Origin: Chamaecyparis obtusa
Lineage: Eukaryota; Streptophyta; Pinopsida; Cupressales; Cupressaceae
Reading direction: 5' to 3'
Length of the DNA: 64,000 nt
Assembly: GCA_027943335.1 (NCBI GenBank)
Contig: BSBK01001113.1
Span: forward strand, 732,501 to 796,500
Under the pieces are notes generated by a model. That model ran no database searches and was not told the origin of the DNA. It worked only from the letters and a program-made list of their open reading frames with translations. A program made the translations under genes and the position numbers. Position 1 is the stretch's first letter; each line of letters starts with the position of its first letter. Of the stretch, positions 33,516 through 43,956 are shown in pieces.

Positions 33516-35171
33516 TATTCTAACGCCGAAGGCATTCTTAATGTGAAGCGACTATCCAACCGACAAAATGTCATCCATGATAAACATTAAGATAGTGTGA
33601 GTTAAAATATTTTCTTATAAATTAATCAATATTTGTTTTATCTATTTGAAAAATATACATAGATATTACTTCTTTTTTTTTAAATGATTCGTTAAATTTT
33701 AAAAAATAGAAAATTACCTATAAAAAATAATAGAAAATTAAATGAATAATATTCATTTCTATTGTGAAAAATATTCATTCAAAAGAATCTTGTAGGAAAA
33801 TATGCATGGGGACGATAGAAATGAATATTATTAAAAAATATATTAATTAGACATTTTCTTAAGATCGAATAATTAAATAATGCATTTATGTAAAAAATAA
33901 TTATATATTTTAATGACTTTATCTATAAAGTGATATATTTTAATGAATTGTTCAAAAAGATAATACTCAATTATTGGAAGGCGAAGAATGCAAACAATAA
34001 ACACTACAATGCAAAATAAAGAAAACAATCAAGCATCCATAGGAAAAAATAATAATACTAAGATTCAAGATAAAAATGTGGAAGAAAAATAATTAAATGA
34101 AAATAAGATCTCAAACATCTAGAATAGAGAAAATTAATGGAGCTAAGATTCAACATAAAAATTGAGGAAAGAAAATAATTAAATCAAAATAAGATTATAA
34201 TATTTTAAAAATGTAACTAATTAGTTTATAAAAAAATATTGTAAACATATTTATGAAAAAAATTGAGAGTGTGTAGAAATGATAGAAGGTAAAAAATGGA
34301 TATTTTAGCATAATGTATATAGAGATATAATTTAATTCTTGAATATTAGGATTTGAATATTTGATTTCTAAAATGTACTAATAACTATTTGTAAATTTAT
34401 AATTATATATTTGAGAATACTCTATTTCTCTTTAGAAAATATATATTACCTTCTAAATTTATAAAATAATATATATTTTATGGTGAATCAACATTTAAAA
34501 ATACACTTAGAATTCATAATTAAACAAGAGTTGCAAGGCACCCAAGTTCCTACCTAAGACTAAAAGAACAGTTTAGTTTTAGTTCTATTTGAACTGTAGT
34601 ATAATGAAACATTGATACGGTTTTGTTTGAATTGTACTAACACAAAGACAATATATTTGAATTGTAGGAAAAAGTGAAATAATTTTTTTGAATTATATAA
34701 GAGAATTTTAATTGTATATATGTTAAAGTCACTTTTCAAATGAACGATTGATTTAATATGACTATTCAACTTAATATTCTACAAAGAAATAATTTCCATC
34801 AAAATGCAGCAAACCAAGAACCAATGTATCCTCATAATTACTATAAAATATGATATTCTTTATTGGAAATGGATTTGTTTTCATATATCATGCAAATATT
34901 TGAAAAATTATTAGAGAAAGATGGGAATTAGAATTACAAAAAAAATAGAAACCATGCAAAGAGCTATCAATCCTAATTCTAACAAACATATTGCCGCTCT
35001 CTATTTGCACCATAAACTCTAAACTCACCCTAAATCATGCTTTGAGAACCAAAGATTACATTTTTTAGTTTCAAAAGACACTGTAACATCACTATATAAA
35101 ATTGAAAATGTATTATGATTTTCCACAAATCAGCCACTTAAACTTGAAAATAAAGGTCTTTGTCCTTCAGT
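33516..35171. other. AT-rich spacer
   Basis: No gene, repeat family or RNA is recognised. A minus-strand open frame at 34560-34769 is A/T-run driven and not credible. Confidence 0.4.
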
Positions 35172-35188
35172 AACTAGATTAAACACAA
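35172..35188. repeat. 17-bp target-site duplication of LINE-II copy 1 (left)
   Basis: AACTAGATTAAACACAA at 35172-35188 is repeated exactly at 61065-61081, about 25.9 kb away. The length is typical of LINE target-primed insertion and ties the two ends of a split element together. Confidence 0.9.
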
Positions 35189-35676
35189 AGGAAAATCTGG
35201 TGCTTGAGGAAGGTGATCTATTTCCCCCCCCTCTGAAGAACGGAGTGGGGAACTCTGTTCTCTTCTCTCCAGAATCTCTGCCTACAGAGGAACCCATCCT
35301 CCAGCCTATGGTGGAGCCACTGAAGAACCCTCTGATAACACCCCCGGAGAGGATGAAGATTAGCCATACTGAAGTGGAACAGCCTACCATTGTGGTAGCT
35401 CTCGAGCTAAAATCCCCAAAATCTGATCCTAAACCTCCCCCATAGATTGTGAGGAAGAACTCTTCCAGCTCCCTCGATGCTGATTGCGGTGTGGAGGAAG
35501 ATGATGGGGAATGGAAAACGTAGAAAAATAAAACCAAGCCCAAGAACGCTGATGTGGGAATGGAAACACCTAGGGGAAGGCCATTAGATCATGCAAGGAG
35601 ATTGAGAGGGACCACAAGGGATGTTGCAATAGGTAAGCAGAAAACTTTGGAATCTAGTTTTAAAAGTAAAAAATGA
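35189..35676 (+). pseudogene. LINE-II copy 1 ORF1, C-terminal part
   Basis: A Pro-, Glu- and Lys-rich stretch open at 35200-35445 (LEEGDLFPPP...) continues after stops as METPRGRPLDHARRLRG and ends SSFKSKK-stop. Its TGA (35674-35676) overlaps the ORF2 ATG (35673-35675). This is the tail of a LINE ORF1; the DUF4283 and zinc-knuckle parts were lost by 5' truncation. Confidence 0.6.
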
Positions 35677-38600
35677 TTTGCCTTTCTTGGAATGTTAGGG
35701 GTTTGAACAACTCCCTCAAACAAAGTGTTGTTAATCACTACATTTTTTATCATAAGCTGGATGTTCTGCTCATCCAAGAAGTTAAGATGTATGCTAGTAA
35801 TTTTTCCACCCTGGCATCCAATCTTTGGTCGGGTGCTGCATTCCTTTACTCTGAAGCTGCGGGTGCTTTCGAAGGCATTGCTATGTTTTGGAACCTTAAT
35901 AAGATAACTGGCCATCAGGTTGCCTCCTCTCTGAATTACTTTGATGTCACCTTCATGAAGGATGGGCTTTAGTGGATCACTTTTAATATTTATGCCCCTA
36001 ATACCCGGTCTGGCAGGGCCTCCCTTTGGTCTGACCTATCCCTTTGGATAGATTAGGACACTTCTATGAATTACTTGTTGGCCGACGACTTCAACACCCT
36101 TCTTTATCCCTTAGAAAAGTGTGGTGGTTTAATGGATTACTCTGATAGCATGGGGGAGCTGGAAGATTTTATTTCTTCCACTGGCCTTCTTGACATCACT
36201 CTGAAAGGGAACCAATTCACTTAGACCAACAATAGGAAGGGACCCCATCTCATCCAGGTGCAACTTGACCGTTTCCTTGCCACCTCTTCGTGGGACCTAT
36301 GTCTAAATTCCACCCTGACCTCCCTCCCTAGAACTACCTCCAATCATAACCACTTCCTTCTCTGTTGGCATGACTCCCCTAAGGTTGGCCCGATCTCCTT
36401 CACATTCAAAATCATGTGGTGTTCTCACCCATCCTTTAGAGATCAAGTTAAGTTCTGGTGGGCCACTAACATCAAAGGCACTGCCATGTTCAAAATTGCC
36501 CAAAAGCTGGAAATTATTAGAAGGGAGGTTAAAGGCTGGAGAAAACATAACTTTGGTGCTTTTCGAAAAAATAAAAAGGAGCTGACTGAAAATTTAGTGT
36601 CCCTCCAGGTCCATTTGGCTTCTGGAAGCCACCCGCCCCAGATATAGGTGGAGGAGGAGTTGACTCGACACAAATGGTAGGAAACCTTGAAAAAAGAGGA
36701 AATCTACTGGAAGCAACGATCCAGAATCTAGTGGCTTTGCTAAAGGGGACAGGAACATGACTTTCTTCCATAGGTCTTCCAGCAACCATAAAAGAAGAAA
36801 TACCATCATTGCTATTAAGGATGAGTGAGGTAATGAAGTCATGGAGAAGGACAAAATCAATCAAGTTGTGACAAATTACTTTAAGGGGCTGTACTTAAAT
36901 GAGGGACAAATGTGCCCGAACAGTATCCAAAATCAACTCCTTGACCACATCCAAAGTGCTATAACTTAGAGTGATAATGACCAGGTGATGAATCATGTTT
37001 TTGATGAGGAGGTCAAGAATGCGGTCTTCGCTATGGGAGCTTACAAAGCCCCGAGTCCTGGTGGCTTTCCCCCAATGTTCTTTTAGGAATTTTGGGACAT
37101 CGTGGGGACTGATGTTATCCGTGCTACTAGAGATTTCTTCAGGATAGAGCGTCTCCTCAGATAGCATAATAAAACCTTTATTGTGCTTGTTGCTAAGCAT
37201 GACAACCCCACCTCTATGCTACATTTCAGGCCCATCAGCCTCTGCAAAACTTTCTACAAGATCCTTACTAAGATCCTGGTCGATAGAATGAAGCCACTAC
37301 TGGATAAGATTATCAACACTACCAAGAAAGGTTTTGTGTCAGGAAGATAGACCCTCAATGCGGCCATAGCCACTCATGAAATCATCCACTCTATGGACAA
37401 TAGCAAGGTCCCAGGTATGCCCTTTAAAATGGATATCTCTAAAGCTTATGACAAAGTTAATAGGTTATTCCTACTTAAAATTCTTGCTAAAATGGGCTTT
37501 AATGAGAAGGTTGTTTAGATTATAAAAGAATGTACCCAAACTATTAGCTTCTCGTGCTTGTCAATGGCACCCCTGGAAGCTTCTTTAAACCTGAAAAGGG
37601 TCTCAAACAGGGAGACCCTCTTTCCCTCTATCTTTTTATTATGGTGGCTGATATTCTTAGTAGGAATCTGACTATGCTTTCCTCCATGGGAAGAATAAAA
37701 GGCATCAAACCTACTTCTACTCTTCATCAGGTTGTGTTAGAGTAGTTTTTAGATGACACCTTCCTCTTTGGGTATTCTTCACTAATTGAGGCCAGACAGT
37801 GGAAACAAATCTTGGAAAATTATGCCTGGGCTTTTGGACAGCGTATTAATTATCAAAAAAGCCAGTTGTTCTTCTTCAATACCCCCATGGATAACAAAAT
37901 AGAGTGCTTCAAATTCTGGCTTGTTTGTTGGCTTCGCTCCCTTATACCTACCTTGGCCTCCCCCTCACGGTTAAGGAGGTGTCCCAGGACTTCTGGAACT
38001 CTATCCTAGAAATAACCCATAGGAAACTTGCTGGATGGAAAGGGAAGATCCTAAGAAATGATGGTAAACTTCAACTGGTGGCCTCCACTCTCCAAGGGAT
38101 CCCAGTTTACTTCCTATCCCTCTTCAAGATCAAAAGCAACATGGAAGACAAACTTGAAAGAATTCAAAGAACTTTCTTGTGGGCTGGTTTTGAAGAAAAA
38201 AAGAGGATGTCTCTGGTCAATTGGGACACTATTTGCCTCCTGAAAAGACTGGGTGGCCTGGGCCTAAGGTGAATTGGCCTCATGAATAGAGCCCTTACCA
38301 TGAAAGTGGCCTAGAAACTCATAGAAGGAAAAGTGGATTGGTGCAAAATAATGGAAGCTAAGTACCTCCAAGGACATCCCTACAGGAGGATGTACCATGA
38401 TAATGACCTCCCCAGTGGATCCAAACTCTGGGTGAACATCTGTAAATGCAAGACCTTGCTATCTAAAGGAACTTTCTAGCAGCTTAGAAATGGGAGATCC
38501 ATCAAATTCTAGAATGACTATTGGAACCTAAACTACCCTAACCTAAGCTTTAGATTCAAACCTCTTATGGACTACCTCAGACCTATCCTTGGTAATAGAA

Positions 38601-39884
38601 CCTCCAACTACATCACGGGAAGGAACTGGAAAGATATACCTAATCTGGTAAGAGACAAATCGAACCTTTAATATTTGGCCAAGGAGCTCATGGAAACCCT
38701 GACTAATGTTAGAATCCTGAGGTTGGGTGGCCAAGACTCCATTGTATGGGCCCCTACCCAAGCTGGTACCTTCTTGGTAAAATCTGCTTACAATCTATAT
38801 CTAAAGGAAGAGAATAACCTGGGGGACTAGAAGAAGGTGTGGATCCCTTAGCTCACGCCAAAAATCAATTTCTTCTAGTGGACCCTTATGCATGGTAAAG
38901 TCCTAACCCAGGATAATCTTATAAAGAGGGTTTCTCCATGGTGAATAGGTGTATCCTATGTAAAAAGGAGGAGGAATTGGTGAACCACCTATTTATACAC
39001 TATGACTATGCTACTAGGATCTAGCAAGTGGTCATCGGCAAGTTGGGTATCTCGTGGGCTCTGGGTAGTGATGTGCATCAATTTACTAACTAGAGATCTC
39101 CCTCCATTCACCCCCTTCTCCAAATCCTTTGGTGAATGCTGCCCCCACACATCTGCTCTAGTATTTGGAAGGAAAGGAACAACATGATATTCAGGGAGGC
39201 TAGTATTCAGTTTGAGATTTGTCTCTATATTGGTACCAAGCTCCTTTGTGAGAATGCCAATGTGGCTAAGTGGAAGCCTTCCTCTATTACCCCCTCCACC
39301 TGGAAAGTCAAAATAACTGACAATTGGAACCTTCTAGCTGAGTTCTCCAGGTTCAATGATGCTAAGCTGATGGCTAGAAAATCTACCAGATGGGTTTCCC
39401 CTCTCAAAGGATGGACCAAATTAAACTTTGATGGGGTAGCTAATAACATTGCTCAGGGTGGGGGAGGTGTGCTAAGAGACCATAAAGGAACTTTCCTTTT
39501 GGCTTATGCTGGGATGTTCAATAATTGCACGGTTAACCAAGCAGAGGGAATGGCTCTTCTATGGGGGATTAATTTTGTAACCCAAATGAACATTAGATTG
39601 ATGGAAATAGAGGGGGATTCCAAAGTGGTGGTGGAGGCTATCAAAACAGGAGCTAATGCAGGATGGCAGGTTAGCTCAATTTTGCTGGAGATCCGTGAAC
39701 TTCTCAACAACTTCCAATGCATGAAAATTGGCACACGTATAGAGAGGGGAATTTGGTGGCTGACTCAACGGTAGCTATTGGCATAAAGAAAACCAAACTT
39801 AACAATTTGAAGGTTGTCAGTGAACTACCTAAGGTGACTCAGCAACTCATCAGAGGGGAAATGAATATTACCACTGATATTTAA
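35673..39884 (+). pseudogene. LINE-II copy 1 ORF2: endonuclease, RT, zf-RVT and RNase H
   Basis: The frame opens MICLSWNVRGLNNSL (endonuclease), with LLIQEVKM, TFNIYAPN, LADDFNTL and TSNHNHF where SDH is expected. RT follows: GAYKAPSPGGFPPMFF near 37045, HFRPISLCKTFYKI near 37225, KMDISKAYDKV near 37430, [14 protein letters not shown] near 37600 and FLDDTFLFG near 37750. A zinc motif CILCKKEEELVNHLFIH lies near 38950. RNase H spans 39400-39835 with NFDGVA, NQAEGMALLWGI, IEGDSKVVVEA and, after a frameshift, HTYREGNLVADS. The frame ends at TAA 39882-39884, immediately before the ORF3 ATG. More than ten stops or shifts are present. Confidence 0.9.
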
Positions 39885-40326
39885 ATGAGCCAAGCTATCA
39901 TATTTATTATGAATCCTACTTGTTGGTGCTCAAAAATGCTAGACCATTTTGAGGCCAACTGACAGTCACAAACAAGTACCTCTGCAATTCTAACTCGATC
40001 AAGCCAAGGCTGGTAGGCCTAAATCAAAAGTGCTTTCAAACTGTGCAAACACATGCACAGAAAAAACAATTTCTTCTAAGAGGAACAATAACAGGTTCTC
40101 AAACCATGCTATTGATATTCAAATTCTATAAATTAATCATAAATAAATGCATCAAATAGAGAACACAATAGGATACCCTGGTTCACAGAGTAATCCAAAA
40201 AACTAATTGAAAATAAGAAACTATATTAACCTTAAGGCATAAGCACTTATCTGATATTTGCACTTGAGATTTTGGACATTGTATTCAAATCTGTAAGTTA
40301 GGAGAGTTTTCCAATTTTTTATCATG

Positions 40327-40331
40327 ATATT
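40327..40331. repeat. 5-bp target duplication of LTR-B
   Basis: ATATT at 40327-40331 is repeated at 50452-50456. The uninterrupted form GTGATATTGATTG is present in the other LTR-A LTR near 57226, giving an empty-site control. Confidence 0.92.
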
Positions 40332-41332
40332 TGTATGTGACTGAATGTGACCTCTAAATCAGGCACAACACAACATGGTCATTATTCACTTGATAGAATT
40401 TGGGAGAGAGTATGAAGAACTCAATCCAAATTCCATGGTGAGGCAACCTGTTGCCTCCTATGTGAATGGGGTGTTTGAATACTCTCAGAACGAGAGCCAA
40501 CAGCCGGGAGACCAATTCAACAATGGAGGATTTTCAAGAATCAAATATGAGCAAAATGAAACTAAGCTAAGAATGAATGCAATTAATCTAGAAAATTTTG
40601 AAAGAAATATGAAATGCAGATTTTTATTTGATTTTGAAATAAAGATGATATTAGACTAAGAACAAGTAAGCAAATTTAATCTACATGTGAAATGCAATTA
40701 CACTAATATGAGAAATTAAACTAGATAATGCAATAAAAGAGCTTTGAAAATAATGAGATATGAGACTAAAAAATGCTATAGTGTAGATGCTCTCAAAAAT
40801 TGCTCTCTTGAATGAGAAAAAGAGGCTCATTAAATAGAAAAGCTCGGGAGAGGAATGAAGAGTTTCTTGATTTGAAACTCCTGACTCTTCATTCCCCTTT
40901 GAGACAAAAAGGTATGAATTATTTAATTAAAAGAATGAAATTTGCCACATGTGGGGAGTGACCTTTCGAGTAATTTGAATTATTAAATTCAAATAAAGAG
41001 ATGTCCATTCAATTTAACTAAATATTTATTAATTCCTTTCAAGGGTATTTAGCTAAAGGGGGTGGAGTTTAATTTAATTAAAAGTACTTAGGACTTCATA
41101 ATTAAATTAACTTATCATAGAGATTATTTAGCCAAATAAAGTCAAAGAGACTTAGGAATTAATTTTAGTGTTTGATTATTGCAATTTATGGTCTTTGCAA
41201 TTGACATCAAGTCAAATTAAGTCAGATATGAGGGAGAAAATTGCCTAGGGAACTAGGACTTTGGTGATGTAAAATCAAGATAATGCACCAAAATTGATGA
41301 AATTAAATAGGTGCCAATTTTGGGGTATTACA
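40332..41332 (-). repeat. LTR-B 3' LTR
   Basis: Its 1001 bases end, on the plus strand, in GGGGTATTACA. It is about 99.1% identical to 49451-50451 by direct reading (nine substitutions, no gaps). A 94-codon plus-strand open frame inside it occurs in both LTRs and has no known similarity. Confidence 0.95.
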
Positions 41333-41429
41333 TTTGCCCCTCTTTGAATTGATGTGCGAACAGCGTGTTGATTCAAAGAATAGTTTGAAGTGACAGATGA
41401 AAGCAGATCAAAGCATGAATTTTTCGAAG

Positions 41430-41750
41430 TCTAAGTTAGATTACGAAGACAACGATCTTAAAAGAGAACCAGAATCGGGGTTAGATTGCCCCAATACCAA
41501 TTGATGAAGATGCAGATTTAGGACTATCTCCGAATCAGGGTTAGATTGCCCCAATACGAAGCTTAGTCCTCTAAGACCTAGGTTAGATTGCCCAGATAAC
41601 GGTCTAAAAGAGATTTCGAGAGTCATCTCCAGAACAAAGCTTGACTCCTAGGAATTAGGGTTAGATTGCCCCAATACCCAAAAGATTTCAAGAACCATCT
41701 CCAGAACGAAGTTTGGCCCTTGAGGATCCGAGTTAGATTGCTCAGATACC
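41430..41750. repeat. dispersed short repeat, GTTAGATTGCCCCAATAC, five copies
   Basis: The word recurs near 41479, 41540, 41582, 41659 and 41731, with CCAGAACRAAG-type blocks between. Spacing is about 42-77 bases. The repeats lie in the non-coding 3' part of LTR-B between the long frame and the purine tract. Confidence 0.8.
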
Positions 41751-43438
41751 TAAAAGATGGATGATAAGATAACAAGATGCGAGGCACCAAGATGCCCCTA
41801 GCGATGAGAACTGATGATTCAAATCAGACTGATTCAAGAATAGATTCGATAAGATTCAAATGATGTAATCATCCTGCCCCCTCGGGAGCGAAATTGAAAG
41901 ATGACATGTCAGAAGGATGATAAACAATAAGAGATTGCAGAGCAAAAGCAATTAGACTAGATTCACGAAGCTACAAAAGTGAATCGGAGCAAAGCAGAGG
42001 TTCTGTTGACCAAGTTTGACCATAGTTGACCATGGTCTAAATTTGACTAGAGTTGACTTGATGAAAAGAAGCAAAGATCTCAAGAACATGATGTAAAGAT
42101 GAGGATCTGGCGAGAAAATTATGCCAGAAGGTTGACTGCACAAGCATCCAATCCAGAAGGAGTCCAATATTTAAAACGCGATTTTGAGCCACTTAGAGAT
42201 GTCAGATTTCGATTTCGATCCCGAAAAAGGATGCAGCCAAGATGAGACTGGGACAAAAGATGAGAAACTTTGATGAGAAGATCCAAAAGAAAGCAATCAA
42301 GAGAGCAACAAGAAAGCACTCCAAATGCAAGCCTAGAATGAAAGATGCAAGTCTAAATGCAGGCCTAGGATGAACAAATGCAATCCTCCGAACTCGGCTG
42401 TTGGACTCATCGTATTTATCATCATTGAGTTCTTTTAAGCACGGGACAATCGCAAGATGCCATACAATTCTCCCCAACATGAGAATATGAATATGACATA
42501 AGTCTTAGGTTTGTCGGAATAAGATGTAAGCATTAAGGCAGAAGGAGCTAGAATGACTTGAACACCTATTCCTTTTAATCTAGCAAGTTAACATAAGCAT
42601 TAGAGCATAAATGCTAGATTGACCTGAATGTCTCTTGCAAACAAACACACCAAACACGCGAGAGATCTTTCTTTTGCCAAAGATTGCTCGCAATGACCCC
42701 TACGTTCACTTAACAGGATGAGCATTTACAATTTCATCAGTAGCAGAAAGAAGTCACTCAAAAGACAAGGAGAAGAACCAACCTCACCAAAGCATCCATA
42801 TAAAAGGAGTCGAGGTACGCATGGCCATCCAATATGAGATAGAGGCTCTTACAGACGGACACCCCTCTTAAATGAATTCTTTGGATCATTGGAACTAAAC
42901 CAACAAATAGAAAGCAAAAAAAGAAAAGAAAACAAACAAGCACTCAAAGACAACAAAGCTCAACATGCCTCAAAGGAACATACAATTAGTTATAGTTTCA
43001 GTTCAAGTTCGTGTTCAAGCAGATTGAAGTTGATTCGGAAAGATAACGTTCGAAGTCTCAATGAGATAATGACAGTAGGTAGACGTAATGAGAATCACTG
43101 GTGATTTATAGAAGGGAGAAATCCCAAAGAAGAGAGATTGAATGAAAGCTAGGTATCCATAGGCAGGCATAAGGGAAACCACTTGCGACCAATGCTCAAA
43201 AGAGTGTCCGAAAGTGATAGGACAATGCCCCCTAGACCAAGTAGGTGCCCCCAAGTGTGAACCAGTTCCAATCCATGAAGAGTCGAGAAAAATCTCAAAG
43301 ACACTGAAAGCAAAGGCATGAGCTAGCAAACTAAAGCAGGAAACAAAGGAAGCAAACTAAAGCAGGAAAGGAAGGAAACTAAAGCAGGAAACTAAGAGCC
43401 AAGTGACGCTGAGATGAGATGTTACTTCAGGAAACAAG
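41751..43438. other. LTR-B 3' non-coding interval
   Basis: No gene is recognised. The sequence is purine-rich on the plus strand, with AAAGCAGGAAAC-type short repeats near 43333-43395. Minus-strand open frames here lack family likeness. Confidence 0.45.
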
Positions 43439-43748
43439 AGGCGCCTGTTTACCAAGTTTTCACCATCTTGGCAGAGATTCTATTTTTGCTACCATGACGC
43501 CTGTTTACTGGGTTTTCATCAATGGCACATTTTTCTCTTTTTCAATTTTTTTTGTACTTTTCTCTTTTTTTCTTTTTTTTTTGTATTTTTTTGAATATCT
43601 CTTTTTTTTTGTATTTTTGAAATTTTCTTCTTTTTTTTTTGTATTTTTCACATTTTCTTTTTTTTTTTGTATTATCAAGGCGCCTGTTTACCAGGTTTTC
43701 ACCAGGATAATAGATACATCAAAGCGCCTGTTTGCCAGGTTTTCACTA
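43439..43748. repeat. four copies of GCGCCTGTTTACCAGGTTTT flanking T-rich tracts
   Basis: Copies of a 26-28 base motif lie near 43439, 43497, 43679 and 43722. Between the second and third is a T-rich stretch (43530-43670) built of CTTTTTTTTTGTATTTT units. The motif contains GGCGCC, a word also present in the LTR-B primer site. Confidence 0.8.
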
Positions 43749-43956
43749 AGATGATCATTTTTTAGGACATTTTGCAATTTTTAGGATTTTTTGCAATATA
43801 TCAATTTTTAGGATTTTTTCAGGATCAATAAGTATGTACATGAGCATACTGAGAATGTCAGCTGTAGAACTTTTTCAAATGAAGAGTGTTGATAGGCTCT
43901 TTGAGTTTCTCTCCTTTAGTAGGAATCTCTAAGAACACAGTCATTTGTAGCAGTAG

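Noticed and set aside
34560..34769. 69-codon minus-strand frame
   Set aside because: Composition follows A/T runs; no homology or neighbouring coding sequence.
40375..40659. 94-codon plus-strand frame starting MVIIHLIEFGREYEE, repeated at 49554
   Set aside because: It lies inside both LTRs of LTR-B and is antisense to the element. Its presence twice only reflects LTR identity.
41430..43748. Repeats in LTR-B considered as a CRISPR-like array
   Set aside because: Repeat units are imperfect with irregular spacers, the setting is a plant retroelement, and no cas genes exist.
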